Shown here: positions 7,453 through 16,634 of the stretch, one piece after another
Layout: each line of letters begins with the position of its first letter
How positions within the stretch are numbered: position 1 is the stretch's first letter
Notes under the pieces: model-generated
What the model was told of the DNA's origin: nothing
Seen by the model: the letters and a program-made list of their open reading frames with translations, nothing else
Database searches by the model: none
Assembly: GCA_013043965.1 (NCBI GenBank)
Contig: JABEVF010000062.1
Span: 1 to 39,497 of the forward strand
Length of the DNA stretch: 39,497 bases
Direction: 5' to 3'
Source: Gallionella sp.
GTDB lineage: Bacteria; Pseudomonadota; Gammaproteobacteria; Burkholderiales; Gallionellaceae
Translations under genes and position numbers: made by a program

Positions 7453-7919
7453 AAGGCATGCTGGAAAAGGGTGTCGTCACGACGACCCTGGACACCATCA
7501 TCAATTACACCCGCACCGGCTCATTATGGCCGATGACTTTTGGTCTGGCGTGCTGCGCGGTAGAGATGATGCAGGCGGGTGCGGCGCGCTATGACCTGGA
7601 CCGTTTTGGCGTGGTGTTCCGCCCCAGTCCGCGCCAGTCCGATGTGATGATCGTGGCGGGAACCTTGTGCAACAAGATGGCCCCCGCGCTGCGCAAGGTC
7701 TATGACCAGATGGCCGAGCCGCGCTGGGTAATCTCGATGGGCTCCTGTGCGAACGGCGGGGGCTATTATCACTATTCCTACTCGGTGGTGCGCGGTTGCG
7801 ACCGCATCGTGCCGGTCGATGTATATGTGCCCGGTTGCCCCCCGACAGCGGAGGCGCTGCTGTACGGCATCATCCAGCTGCAAAACAAAATCAAACGTAC
7901 CAATACCATTGCGCGCTAG
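7443..7919 (+). CDS. nuoB: NADH-quinone oxidoreductase subunit B
   Basis: A 158-residue peripheral-arm subunit that carries the terminal 4Fe-4S cluster N2, the direct electron donor to quinone. The four ligands are the adjacent pair C37-C38 in [11 protein letters not shown]102 in [11 protein letters not shown] and C132 in [12 protein letters not shown]. The ORF track extends to 7422, but ATG at 7443 gives [15 protein letters not shown], the usual betaproteobacterial N-terminus. The gene therefore begins inside the last codons of nuoA, which suggests translational coupling. Confidence 0.97.
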   Translation: MGVEGMLEKGVVTTTLDTIINYTRTGSLWPMTFGLACCAVEMMQAGAARYDLDRFGVVFRPSPRQSDVMIVAGTLCNKMAPALRKVYDQMAEPRWVISMGSCANGGGYYHYSYSVVRGCDRIVPVDVYVPGCPPTAEALLYGIIQLQNKIKRTNTIAR

Positions 7920-7927
7920 GGTGAATT

Positions 7928-8530
7928 ATGGCTGCTGACTTGATCACATTGCGCGACCATTTGTCCGGGTTGTTGGCCGGGAAATTGGTGAGCGTGCAAG
8001 ATAAATTGGATGAGTTGACCGTGGTGGTGAAAGCCGCCGATCTGTTGCCGGTGATGTCTGTGTTGCGCGATGCCGACAAGTTGCGCTTCGAGCAGATGAT
8101 CGATTTGTGCGGTGTGGATTATTCCGAATATGGCGACGGGGCATGGCAGGGCAAACGCTTCGCGGTGGTCTATCATCTCCTGTCCATCACTTACAACCGG
8201 CGGTTGCGCGTCCGCGTGTTTGCCGAAGAAGACGGTTTTCCGGTGTTGCCCACTGTGGTGGATATCTGGTCTTGTGCAAACTGGTACGAGCGCGAAGCGT
8301 TCGACTTGTTCGGTATCGTCTTCACGGGTCATCCCGATCTGCGCCGTTTGCTGACCGACTATGGTTTTGTCGGCAACCCGTTCCGCAAGGACTTCCCCTT
8401 GTCCGGTCATGTCGAGATGAAATATGACCCGGCGCAGCAGCGCGTGGTTTATCAGCCGGTTTCCATCGAACCGCGCGAAGTGACCCCGCGCATCGTACGT
8501 GACGAGTTGTACGGCTCGGTTCGGGGATAG
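7928..8530 (+). CDS. nuoC: NADH-quinone oxidoreductase subunit C
   Basis: A 200-residue hydrophilic subunit of the complex I connecting module (30-kDa family). The signature [22 protein letters not shown] is present in the middle (quoted in part: [10 protein letters not shown]), followed by [20 protein letters not shown] near the C-terminus. It is a separate protein, not fused to NuoD as in E. coli. It follows nuoB by eight bases. The gap to nuoD (128 bases) is larger than any earlier gap in the operon and contains an unexpected duplicate-like sequence. Confidence 0.96.
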   Translation: MAADLITLRDHLSGLLAGKLVSVQDKLDELTVVVKAADLLPVMSVLRDADKLRFEQMIDLCGVDYSEYGDGAWQGKRFAVVYHLLSITYNRRLRVRVFAEEDGFPVLPTVVDIWSCANWYEREAFDLFGIVFTGHPDLRRLLTDYGFVGNPFRKDFPLSGHVEMKYDPAQQRVVYQPVSIEPREVTPRIVRDELYGSVRG

Positions 8531-8534
8531 CGCC

Positions 8535-8654
8535 ATGTCGGGAATCAAGAATGACGCAATGCATTTCAGCTGCGGCATAACGCTGGCCGCGCCAACAGTG
8601 GCATGCACGGGAATTCAGTGTGGGCGCGCGCTACAAATCGTGGGAGGCATCTAA
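8535..8654 (+). pseudogene. Decayed partial copy of the nuoD start (39-codon ORF)
   Basis: An ATG at 8535 opens a 39-residue ORF whose first residues, MSGIKNDAMHFS, match the NuoD N-terminus [12 protein letters not shown] at seven of twelve positions. At DNA level about 25 of the first 33 bases agree with 8659-8691. Similarity then fades. The remainder ([12 protein letters not shown] and onward) resembles nothing I know. The simplest reading is a partial tandem duplication of the nuoD 5' end that has decayed. A short expressed leader peptide cannot be excluded, but no good ribosome-binding site is seen. Confidence 0.45.
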
Positions 8655-8658
8655 CGCT

Positions 8659-9912
8659 ATGTCCGAGATCAAGAACTACACAATGAATTTTGGGCCGCAG
8701 CACCCGTCCGCACACGGTGTGTTGCGCCTGGTGTTGGAGCTGGATGGCGAGGTCATCGAGCGTGCCGACCCGCACATCGGTTTGCTGCATCGCGCGACGG
8801 AAAAACTCGCCGAGCACAAGACCTTTTTGCAGTCTGTCCCCTATATGGACAGGCTCGACTATGTGTCGATGATGTGCAACGAACACGCTTATGTCATGGC
8901 GATCGAAAAGTTGGCGGGTATAGCCGTGCCCTTGCGCGCGCAATACATCCGGGTGATGTTCGACGAGATCACCCGCGTGTTGAATCATCTGCTGTGGCTG
9001 GGCGCGCACGGGCTGGACATCGGCGCGATGACCATGTTCCTGTATTGTTTCCGCGAACGCGAAGACCTGATGGATGTGTACGAGGCGGCTTCCGGCGCGC
9101 GCCTGCATGCGGCCTACTATCGTCCGGGCGGTGTGTACCGCGATCTGCCGGATTCCATGCCGCAGTATCAGGCTTCAAAGATCCACAATGCCGCAGCCGT
9201 GGCGAAGATGAACGAGAATCGCCAGGGTTCGGTGCTGGATTTCATCGAGGATTTCACCAAGCGCTTCCCCAAGTGTGTCGATGAGTACGAGACGCTGTTG
9301 ACCGACAATCGTATCTGGAAACAGCGCACGGTAGGCATCGGCGTGGTCACACCGGAACGCGCGCTGGCGATGGGTTTCACCGGACCGATGCTGCGCGGCT
9401 CGGGTGTCGAATGGGATTTGCGCAAGAAGCAGCCTTACGAAGTCTACGACCGCATGGACTTTGACATCCCGGTCGGCAAGACCGGCGATTCTTACGATCG
9501 TTATTTGGTGCGGGTCGAGGAGATGCGCCAGGCTAACCGTATCATCGGGCAGTGTGTCGCCTGGCTGAAAGCCAATCCCGGCCCTGTGCTGACGACCAAC
9601 CACAAGTTCGCTCCCCCCAGTCGCGTGGCGATGAAAGAGAACATGGAAGAGCTCATCCATCATTTCAAATTGTTTACCGAGGGTATGCATGTGCCCGCCG
9701 GTGAGGCCTATGCGGCGGTCGAGCATCCCAAGGGCGAGTTCGGTATCTATCTGGTTTCCGATGGCGCGAACAAGCCTTACCGCATGAAGATACGCGCGCC
9801 GGGTTTTGCGCATATTTCCGCTTTGGATGAAATGGCGCGCGGACACATGATCGCTGACGTGGTCACGATCATCGGTACGCAAGACATCGTTTTTGGAGAG
9901 GTAGACCGCTAA
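8659..9912 (+). CDS. nuoD: NADH-quinone oxidoreductase subunit D
   Basis: A 417-residue subunit (49-kDa family, related to hydrogenase large subunits) that helps form the quinone-binding pocket with NuoB. It starts [21 protein letters not shown]; the GPQHPSAHG motif carries the conserved histidines near quinone. Other landmarks are [28 protein letters not shown] and the C-terminal FGEVDR. ATG at 8659 is chosen over the GTG at 8620 in the ORF track because family members begin here and GGGAGG lies upstream, at a rather long spacing of 11 bases. Its stop overlaps the nuoE ATG by one base. Confidence 0.97.
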   Translation: MSEIKNYTMNFGPQHPSAHGVLRLVLELDGEVIERADPHIGLLHRATEKLAEHKTFLQSVPYMDRLDYVSMMCNEHAYVMAIEKLAGIAVPLRAQYIRVMFDEITRVLNHLLWLGAHGLDIGAMTMFLYCFREREDLMDVYEAASGARLHAAYYRPGGVYRDLPDSMPQYQASKIHNAAAVAKMNENRQGSVLDFIEDFTKRFPKCVDEYETLLTDNRIWKQRTVGIGVVTPERALAMGFTGPMLRGSGVEWDLRKKQPYEVYDRMDFDIPVGKTGDSYDRYLVRVEEMRQANRIIGQCVAWLKANPGPVLTTNHKFAPPSRVAMKENMEELIHHFKLFTEGMHVPAGEAYAAVEHPKGEFGIYLVSDGANKPYRMKIRAPGFAHISALDEMARGHMIADVVTIIGTQDIVFGEVDR

Positions 9913-10391
9913 TGTTATCCGCGCATATACAAGACCAGATCAACCGCGAATTGATCAAGTATCCCGCTGACCAGAGACAGAGCGCGGTGATGGCCGCCTT
10001 GCGTTTTGTGCAGGATGAGAAAGGCTGGATATCCAACGATGATATGACGGATATCGCCGCCTTTCTGGGCATGCCGCATATCGCGGTGTATGAGGTAGCG
10101 ACCTTCTATCACATGTATAACCTCAAGCCCATGGGCGAGCACACTTTGACGGTGTGCACCAACCTGTCCTGCACTTTGTGCGGTGCGCTGGACACGGTCA
10201 AATACATCGAGAACAAGCTGGGCATAGCCGTAGGCGAAGTGACTGCCGATGGTAAGTACGGTTTGCGCGAAGGCGAGTGTATGGGCGTGTGTATCGATGC
10301 GCCTTTGCTCACCATCAATAATAAGAAGCTATGCGGCCGCATGACCCCGCAAAAGATCGATGCGATGCTGGCAGAATTGGATAAATCATGA
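9912..10391 (+). CDS. nuoE: NADH-quinone oxidoreductase subunit E
   Basis: A 159-residue thioredoxin-like 2Fe-2S protein of the NADH-oxidising module, holding cluster N1a. Ligands are C82 and C87 in [12 protein letters not shown], and C123 and C127 in [11 protein letters not shown]. The N-terminal helical bundle ([23 protein letters not shown]) is standard for the 24-kDa family. It overlaps nuoD by one base and nuoF by four, consistent with tightly coupled translation of the NuoEFG module. Confidence 0.97.
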   Translation: MLSAHIQDQINRELIKYPADQRQSAVMAALRFVQDEKGWISNDDMTDIAAFLGMPHIAVYEVATFYHMYNLKPMGEHTLTVCTNLSCTLCGALDTVKYIENKLGIAVGEVTADGKYGLREGECMGVCIDAPLLTINNKKLCGRMTPQKIDAMLAELDKS

Positions 10392-11653
10392 GAGGCCCGG
10401 TCACACAAACCACGATGGATTTCGACCAGCCGTGGACGCTGGAGAACTACCTGAAGGTCGGCGGCTACCAGGCGCTGCGTAAAGTTCTGAGCGAAAAAAT
10501 GTCACCGGAATCCATCATCGCGGACGTGAAGTTGTCGGCCTTGCGCGGGCGCGGTGGCGCGGGCTTCCCCACCGGCTTGAAGTGGAGTTTCATGCCGCGC
10601 GGTTTCGCCGGCGATAAATACATCGTGTGCAATTCCGACGAGGGTGAACCCGGCACCTGCAAGGACTGGGACATCCTGCGTTACAACCCGCACCTGCTCA
10701 TAGAAGGCATGGCCATCGCCGCGTACACCATGGGCGTGAAGACCGGCTACAACTATGTGCATGGCGAGATTTTTGAAGCCTATGAGCGCATGGAAGAAGC
10801 GTGTGAGGTCGCGCGCAAAGCGGGCTTCCTCGGCAAAAATATCATGGGCCTGGATTTCGACTTCGAGCTGCATAATCACTTGGGTTACGGTGCGTATATC
10901 TGCGGTGAAGAAACCGCGTTGCTCGAATCCATAGAAGGCAAGAAAGGCCAGCCGCGTTTCAAACCGCCGTTCCCCGCGAGCTTTGGTTTGTACGGCAAGC
11001 CGACCACCATCAACAACACCGAAACCTTCGCCAGCATTCCCTACATCATCAACCACGGCGGCCAGGCGTTTCTGGATCTGGGCAAGCCCAATAACGGCGG
11101 CACCAAGCTGTTCTCGGTGTCCGGCCACGTGAACAATCCCGGCAATTTCGAAGTGCCTATGGGCACGCCGTTTGCCGAGCTGTTGGAGATGGCGGGCGGG
11201 GTGCGTCACGGGCACAAGTTGAAAGCGGTGATCCCGGGCGGTTCGTCCATGCCCGTATTGACCGGCGCAGTGATGATGGATCTGACCATGGACTACGACT
11301 CGATCGCCAAGGCGGGTTCGGGCTTGGGTAGCGGTGCGGTGATCGTCATGGACGAGACGGTTTGTATGGTGCGCGCGCTGGAGCGGCTGTCGTATTTCTA
11401 CTACGAAGAATCGTGTGGCCAATGCACGCCCTGCCGCGAAGGCACGGGCTGGCTGTACCGCATCGTGCACCGCATCGAACACGGCGAGGGACGCAAAGAA
11501 GATCTGGATCTGCTGTTGAGTGTCGGCGAGAACATTGCCGGGCGCACCATCTGCGCATTGGGTGAAGCCGCCGTGTGGCCGGTGCAGGGGATGTTGAAGA
11601 ACTTCCGCGACGAATTTGAATATCACATCGAACACAAGCGCTGTTTGGTGTAG
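10388..11653 (+). CDS. nuoF: NADH-quinone oxidoreductase subunit F (NADH/FMN site)
   Basis: A 421-residue flavoprotein that accepts hydride from NADH. The FMN/NADH region begins with [15 protein letters not shown] (about residues 52-66) and continues through [16 protein letters not shown] and the glycine-rich [15 protein letters not shown]. Cluster N3 is bound by C343, C346 and C349 in [11 protein letters not shown] plus C389 in TICALGEAA. The chosen ATG forms an ATGA overlap with the nuoE stop; the N-terminal ten residues ([10 protein letters not shown]) are not conserved, and translation could also begin at M10. nuoG follows after 17 bases. Confidence 0.97.
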   Translation: MRGPVTQTTMDFDQPWTLENYLKVGGYQALRKVLSEKMSPESIIADVKLSALRGRGGAGFPTGLKWSFMPRGFAGDKYIVCNSDEGEPGTCKDWDILRYNPHLLIEGMAIAAYTMGVKTGYNYVHGEIFEAYERMEEACEVARKAGFLGKNIMGLDFDFELHNHLGYGAYICGEETALLESIEGKKGQPRFKPPFPASFGLYGKPTTINNTETFASIPYIINHGGQAFLDLGKPNNGGTKLFSVSGHVNNPGNFEVPMGTPFAELLEMAGGVRHGHKLKAVIPGGSSMPVLTGAVMMDLTMDYDSIAKAGSGLGSGAVIVMDETVCMVRALERLSYFYYEESCGQCTPCREGTGWLYRIVHRIEHGEGRKEDLDLLLSVGENIAGRTICALGEAAVWPVQGMLKNFRDEFEYHIEHKRCLV

Positions 11654-11670
11654 CCGACGGGTGAATAGAC

Positions 11671-14025
11671 ATGATTAAGATCGAAATTGACGGCCTGCTG
11701 ATCGATGCCCCAAAAGGCTCGATGGTGATAGAAGCCGCGCAACAAGCCGGTATTTATATCCCGCATTTTTGTTATCACAAAAAACTTTCTATCGCGGCCA
11801 ACTGCCGTATGTGCCTGGTCGAAGTCGAAAAAGCCCCCAAACCTTTGCCTGCTTGTGCGACGCCGGTCGCCGAAGGGATGAAGGTGCACACCCATTCCGA
11901 CATGGCGGTCAAGGCGCAAAAAGGCGTGATGGAGTTTTTGTTGATCAACCATCCGCTGGATTGCCCGATCTGCGACCAGGGCGGAGAGTGCCAGTTGCAG
12001 GATCTGGCGGTCGGCTATGGCGGCGGCGAGTCGCGCTATCAGGAAGGCAAGCGCGTCGTGATGCACAAAGACATAGGCGCGCTGGTGTCCACCGAAGAAA
12101 TGACCCGCTGCATCCATTGCACCCGTTGCGTGCGCTTCGGTCAGGAGATCGCCGGAGTCATGGAGTTGGGTATGGCGTTCCGTGGCGAGAATGCGGAGAT
12201 CATGAGTTTCGTGAACAGCACGGTCGATTCCGAACTGTCCGGCAACATGATAGACCTGTGCCCGGTCGGCGCGCTGACCAGCAAGCCGTTCCGTTACACC
12301 GCGCGCAGCTGGGAGTTGTCGCGCCGCAAGTCGGTCAGCCCGCACGATAGCCTGGGATCGAATCTCGCATTGCACACCAAAGATAACAAAGTGCTGCGTG
12401 TCGTGCCCATCGAGAACGAAGATCTCAATGAATGCTGGTTGTCGGATAAGGATCGCTTCAGCTACGAGGGGCTGAGCGTGCAAGAACGCCTGACCAAACC
12501 CATGCTCAAGCAGGACGGCAAGTGGCTAGAAGTGGAATGGCAAACCGCGCTTGAGTATGTCGCGAGCGGGCTGCGCCAGATCAAGACTACCTCCGGTGCC
12601 GAACAGATCGGCGCGCTGGCGACCCCGCACAGCACGCTGGAAGAGTTGGCCCTGTTGCAGAAACTGATGCGCGGCATGGGCAGTCACAACGTGGACTTCC
12701 GTTTGCGCCAGTCGGATTTCAGCGCGGATGGGCATCAGGCAGGTGTGCCGAATCTGGGTATCAATGTCGCCGACCTGAACACGCGTGATCGCTTCCTGCT
12801 GGTCGGCAGTTTCCTGCGCAAAGACCATCCGCTGCTGGCGCAGCGCATCCGCGCCGCCGTCAAGAAGGGCGCGCAAGCCAACATCATCCATGCGGCGGCT
12901 GACGATTTGCTGATGCCGGTAAGCCATCAGGCCATCGTCGCGCCGAGCGATCTGCCGTCCTTGCTGGCGCAAGTGCTGAAGGCTCTGGCAACGATCAAAC
13001 AAGCGCCGCTGAGTGCCGCGATGCAAGCAGCGGTTGCCCCGGTTTTTGTCTCGGAAACCGCGCAAGCCATCGCGCAGAGTTTGAGCGGCGGCGAGCGTGT
13101 GGCCGTGCTGCTGGGCAACTACGCGCAACAGCACCCGCAAGCGGCGCAACTGGCCTTGCTCGCCGCAATGATCGCCGAGCTGAGCGGCGCGTCGTTCGGT
13201 TATTTGGGCGAAGCGGCGAACAGCGTGGGCGGATACATCGCCGGCGCGGTGCCGTTCGCGCACGGCGGACACGGCATGAATGCCGCGCAAATGCTGGCAT
13301 CGCCACGCAAGGCATATGTGTTGCTGAACGTGGAAGCGGAGCTGGACACGCACGACGCGCAACAGGCGATGGCGGCGATGCAAGCTGCCGACATGGTGGT
13401 GGTGCTGAGCGCGTATCGACACCACGCCACGCAATATGCCGATGTGATGTTGCCTATCGCGCCGTTCAGCGAAACTTCGGGCACCTTCGTGAATACCGAA
13501 GGTCGCGCGCAAAGTTTCAAGGGCGCGGTGAGGCCCTTGGGTGAGGCGCGTCCGGCCTGGAAAGTGTTGCGCGTGCTGGGCAACCTGCTGGAAGTGCCCG
13601 GCTTCGATTACGACACCTCTGAGGCGGTGCGCGATGAGGTGCTGGCGGGCTACAGCAGCGCACGTTTGAGCAACGCGGTCACGGGTGTTGCGTTGCAGGC
13701 CATCGCAACCAGCCAAAACGAAGGACTGCAACGCGTCAGCGATGTGCCGATCTACAGCAGCGATGCGGTGGTGCGCCGAGCGGTTTCGCTGCAAAAGACA
13801 CACGATGCGGCGACGCCGGTGGTGACCATGCACAGCAGCGAGCTGGCCAAGCTGGGCGTGCGTGCGGGCGATACCGTCAAAATCACGCAAGGCGATGCCA
13901 GCGTGCGTCTGCTGGTACAGGCCAACGACCGTCAACCTGTCCGTACGGCACGCTTGCCCGCCGGGCACGCTGCGACGGCGGCGCTGGGTGGGATGTTCGG
14001 AACAATAAGCGTGGAGCGTGCATGA
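11671..14025 (+). CDS. nuoG: NADH-quinone oxidoreductase subunit G
   Basis: A 784-residue subunit with an N-terminal Fe-S domain and a C-terminal molybdopterin-oxidoreductase-like domain that no longer binds the cofactor. Cluster N1b: C34, C45, C48 and C62. Cluster N5: H94, C98, C101 and C107 in [14 protein letters not shown]. Cluster N4: C147, C150 and C153 in RCIHCTRC, plus C197 in IDLCPVGAL. The extra N7 cysteine motif found in some bacteria is absent. The C-terminal half is richer in alanine and less conserved, as usual. The last codon region overlaps the nuoH start by four bases. Confidence 0.96.
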   Translation: MIKIEIDGLLIDAPKGSMVIEAAQQAGIYIPHFCYHKKLSIAANCRMCLVEVEKAPKPLPACATPVAEGMKVHTHSDMAVKAQKGVMEFLLINHPLDCPICDQGGECQLQDLAVGYGGGESRYQEGKRVVMHKDIGALVSTEEMTRCIHCTRCVRFGQEIAGVMELGMAFRGENAEIMSFVNSTVDSELSGNMIDLCPVGALTSKPFRYTARSWELSRRKSVSPHDSLGSNLALHTKDNKVLRVVPIENEDLNECWLSDKDRFSYEGLSVQERLTKPMLKQDGKWLEVEWQTALEYVASGLRQIKTTSGAEQIGALATPHSTLEELALLQKLMRGMGSHNVDFRLRQSDFSADGHQAGVPNLGINVADLNTRDRFLLVGSFLRKDHPLLAQRIRAAVKKGAQANIIHAAADDLLMPVSHQAIVAPSDLPSLLAQVLKALATIKQAPLSAAMQAAVAPVFVSETAQAIAQSLSGGERVAVLLGNYAQQHPQAAQLALLAAMIAELSGASFGYLGEAANSVGGYIAGAVPFAHGGHGMNAAQMLASPRKAYVLLNVEAELDTHDAQQAMAAMQAADMVVVLSAYRHHATQYADVMLPIAPFSETSGTFVNTEGRAQSFKGAVRPLGEARPAWKVLRVLGNLLEVPGFDYDTSEAVRDEVLAGYSSARLSNAVTGVALQAIATSQNEGLQRVSDVPIYSSDAVVRRAVSLQKTHDAATPVVTMHSSELAKLGVRAGDTVKITQGDASVRLLVQANDRQPVRTARLPAGHAATAALGGMFGTISVERA

Positions 14026-15062
14026 TGGAATTGCTACTCAGTCTGGAGCAGGCGGGACAAAATTTACTGGGAGTGTTCTGGCTGCCGCTTTGGACGCTGG
14101 TGAAGATCATGGTCATCGTCGGCCCCCTGATGGGCGCGGTGGCTTATCTGACGCTGGCGGAACGCAAGGTGATAGGCTGGATGCAGATCCGTATCGGCCC
14201 GAATCGCGTGGGACCTTTGGGTCTGCTGCAGCCGCTCGCCGACGGCCTCAAGTTGCTGATGAAAGAGATCATCATTCCCGCCGGCTCGAATAAATTCCTG
14301 TTCGTTCTGGGACCTGTCATCGCCTTGATGCCCGCGCTGGCGGCTTGGGCGGTGGTGCCGTTCAATGCCGAGCTGGTGTTGTCCAATGCCAACGCCGGTT
14401 TGCTCTATATATTGGCGATGACCTCGCTGGGTGTGTACGGCGTGATCATCGCGGGCTGGGCATCCAACTCCAAGTATGCCTTCCTCGGCGCATTGCGTTC
14501 CGCCGCGCAGATCGTGTCTTACGAGATCGCGATGGGCTTCGCGCTGGTGTGCGTGCTGATGGCGGCGCAGAGCATGAATCTGGGTGACATCGTGCACGGG
14601 CAGCAAGGCCGTTACGGCGCGCTGAACTGGTACTTCATCCCGCTGTTCCCGATGTTCCTGGTGTACTTTATTTCCGGGGTCGCCGAAGCCAACCGCGCAC
14701 CGTTCGACGTGGCCGAAGGGGAATCCGAGATCGTGGCGGGTTTTCACGTGGAGTATTCAGGCATGGCCTTCGCGCTGTTCTTCCTCGCCGAATACGCCAA
14801 CATGATCCTGATCGCCTTCCTGACCTCCATCATGTTTCTGGGCGGCTGGCTGTCACCCGTGCCTTTTCTGCCGGACAGTATCGTGTGGATATTCGCCAAG
14901 GTGTTCTTCGTGTTGTTCCTGTTTTTGTGGTTCCGCGCGACGTTTCCGCGCTACCGCTATGACCAACTGATGCGCTTGGGCTGGAAAGTGTTTATTCCGT
15001 TATCGATCGTCTGGGTCGTGGTGGTGGGCGCGTGGATGCAAACCCCGCTGTGGGTCTGGTAA
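14022..15062 (+). CDS. nuoH: NADH-quinone oxidoreductase subunit H
   Basis: A 346-residue membrane subunit with about eight helices, joining the peripheral and membrane arms and forming much of the quinone chamber. Visible landmarks are [21 protein letters not shown] in the first cytoplasmic loop (in part: RIGPNRVGP), [15 protein letters not shown], and the acidic loop [20 protein letters not shown]. Two adjacent ATG codons at 14022 and 14025 are both possible starts; the first overlaps the nuoG stop. nuoI begins nine bases after the stop. Confidence 0.97.
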   Translation: MMELLLSLEQAGQNLLGVFWLPLWTLVKIMVIVGPLMGAVAYLTLAERKVIGWMQIRIGPNRVGPLGLLQPLADGLKLLMKEIIIPAGSNKFLFVLGPVIALMPALAAWAVVPFNAELVLSNANAGLLYILAMTSLGVYGVIIAGWASNSKYAFLGALRSAAQIVSYEIAMGFALVCVLMAAQSMNLGDIVHGQQGRYGALNWYFIPLFPMFLVYFISGVAEANRAPFDVAEGESEIVAGFHVEYSGMAFALFFLAEYANMILIAFLTSIMFLGGWLSPVPFLPDSIVWIFAKVFFVLFLFLWFRATFPRYRYDQLMRLGWKVFIPLSIVWVVVVGAWMQTPLWVW

Positions 15063-15071
15063 ACGCCGGAG

Positions 15072-15566
15072 ATGAATATGGAAAAAATAAAATATTACTT
15101 TAAGACCTTTCTGCTGGTCGAATTGCTCAAAGGTCTGGCGTTGACCGGACGCTACATGTTCGCGCGCAAGATCACCGTGCAATTCCCGGAAGAAAAGACC
15201 CCGCAAGGCTATCGTTTTCGCGGTCTGCACGCTCTTCGCCGTTACGCCAACGGCGAAGAGCGCTGCATAGGTTGCAAGCTGTGCGAAGCGGTCTGTCCGG
15301 CCCTGGCGATCAAGATCGAAGTCGCGGAACGCGACGATGGCACGCGCCGCACCACACAGTACGACATCGACCTGACCAAGTGCATATTCTGCGGTTTCTG
15401 CGAGGAGTCCTGTCCGGTTGACGCGATCGTGGAGACGCGCATATTCGAATATCACGGCGAGAAAAAGGGCGACCTGTACTACACCAAGCCGATGTTGCTG
15501 GCGGTGGGCGACAAATATGAGGCGCAGATCGCCCAGGACAGGGCAGACGACGCGAAATACCGTTAA
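15072..15566 (+). CDS. nuoI: NADH-quinone oxidoreductase subunit I
   Basis: A 164-residue ferredoxin-like subunit carrying clusters N6a and N6b between NuoG and NuoB. The two CX2CX2CX3CP motifs are C65-C68-C71-C75 ([13 protein letters not shown]) and C104-C107-C110-C114 ([13 protein letters not shown]); the outer cysteines swap between clusters in the family. An amphipathic N-terminal helix ([21 protein letters not shown]) docks on the membrane arm. The start is ATG at 15072, with M3 as an alternative. The gene is followed by a 93-base gap containing period-7 repeats. Confidence 0.97.
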   Translation: MNMEKIKYYFKTFLLVELLKGLALTGRYMFARKITVQFPEEKTPQGYRFRGLHALRRYANGEERCIGCKLCEAVCPALAIKIEVAERDDGTRRTTQYDIDLTKCIFCGFCEESCPVDAIVETRIFEYHGEKKGDLYYTKPMLLAVGDKYEAQIAQDRADDAKYR

Positions 15567-15574
15567 TAGCGGGC

Positions 15575-15639
15575 AGCTACTAGCTTGTAGCAAGTAGCTA
15601 AAAAGCAACGCGCTACAAGCTACAAGCTACAAGCTACAA
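15575..15639. repeat. Period-7 intergenic element, nuoI/nuoJ gap
   Basis: Left side: four consecutive heptads all beginning AGC (AGCTACT, AGCTTGT, AGCAAGT, AGCTAAA) at 15575-15602. Right side: four perfect GCTACAA heptads at 15612-15639. AGCTTGTAGC at 15582-15591 is the exact reverse complement of GCTACAAGCT at 15612-15621, so a hairpin can form. No protein is encoded. The element sits inside the operon 20 bases before nuoJ. Confidence 0.85.
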
Positions 15640-15659
15640 GCTTTTAAGAGGATAGATAG

Positions 15660-16277
15660 ATGAATTTTTTGGACATCGTGTTTTATGTGTTTGCAGCCAT
15701 CACCGTGTTCGCCGCGATGGGTGTGATCACTTCGCGCAACCCGGTGAACGCGGCGTTGTTCCTGGTGCTCGCATTCTGCAGTTCGGCGGGGATATGGATG
15801 CTGCTCGAAGCCGAGTTCCTCGCCATCGTGCTGGTGCTGGTCTACGTCGGCGCGGTGATGGTGCTGTTCCTGTTCGTGGTGATGATGCTGGACATCAACC
15901 TGGTCAGGCTGCGCGAAGGTTTCTGGCGTTGGTTCCCGTTCGGCGCGGGCCTGGCCGGGTTGATGGTATTCGAGATGATCTATGTGCTGGGCGCACGACA
16001 GACCTCGGACACCGTGCACGCGATCGTGCATCCGGCCGACTACAGCAATACCAAAGAGCTGGGCCGTTTGCTATACACCGATTATGTCTACCCGTTTGAA
16101 TTGGCGGCGGTGCTGCTGCTGGTGGCGATGGTCGCGGCGATCGCGCTGACCTTGCGCCGCCGCGCCGGCGTGAAGACTCAAAATATTTCCGAGCAGGTGC
16201 AGGTGCAGGCCGGGGATCGGGTCCGTATCGTCAAGCAGATGTCAGCCGAAGGCACCGGTTCGGCGACCCGGAAATAA
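15660..16277 (+). CDS. nuoJ: NADH-quinone oxidoreductase subunit J
   Basis: A 205-residue membrane subunit with five predicted helices. The third helix region AIVLVLVYVGAVMVLFLFV contains the tyrosine/glycine pattern of the ND6 family that changes conformation during coupling. The N-terminal segment TSRNPVNAALFLVLAFCSSAG is also typical. A charged tail of about 40 residues after the last helix (RRRAGVKTQNISEQ...) is variable in the family. AAGAGGAT precedes the ATG. The start lies 20 bases after the period-7 element. Confidence 0.96.
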   Translation: MNFLDIVFYVFAAITVFAAMGVITSRNPVNAALFLVLAFCSSAGIWMLLEAEFLAIVLVLVYVGAVMVLFLFVVMMLDINLVRLREGFWRWFPFGAGLAGLMVFEMIYVLGARQTSDTVHAIVHPADYSNTKELGRLLYTDYVYPFELAAVLLLVAMVAAIALTLRRRAGVKTQNISEQVQVQAGDRVRIVKQMSAEGTGSATRK

Positions 16278-16324
16278 GCCGTCCATCACCCACCACAAAA
16301 ATATATTAGGGGAGAGTAAATCGC

Positions 16325-16630
16325 ATGTTGACCCTGTCACATTATCTGATACTGAGCGCGGTGCTGTTTGCCATCAGCGTGGTCGGTATCTTCCTGAACC
16401 GCAAGAATATCATCGTGTTGCTGATGGCGATCGAACTGATGCTGCTCGCGGTGAACACCAACTTTGTCGCGTTCTCCCATTATCTGCATGACACTGCCGG
16501 ACAGGTGTTCGTGTTCTTCATCCTGACCGTGGCCGCCGCAGAAGCCGCGATAGGCCTGGCGATCCTGGTGGTGCTGTTCCGCAACTTGCGCACCATTAAC
16601 GTCGATGATCTCGGCGGTTTGAAAGGCTGA
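16325..16630 (+). CDS. nuoK: NADH-quinone oxidoreductase subunit K
   Basis: A 101-residue subunit with three transmembrane helices (ND4L family), part of the proton-translocating chain in the membrane arm. Essential membrane glutamates are E37 in [13 protein letters not shown] and E73 in [11 protein letters not shown], matching E36 and E72 of E. coli. A GGGGAGAG ribosome-binding site lies upstream of ATG 16325. It is followed almost directly by nuoL. Confidence 0.97.
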   Translation: MLTLSHYLILSAVLFAISVVGIFLNRKNIIVLLMAIELMLLAVNTNFVAFSHYLHDTAGQVFVFFILTVAAAEAAIGLAILVVLFRNLRTINVDDLGGLKG

Positions 16631-16634
16631 TGTG

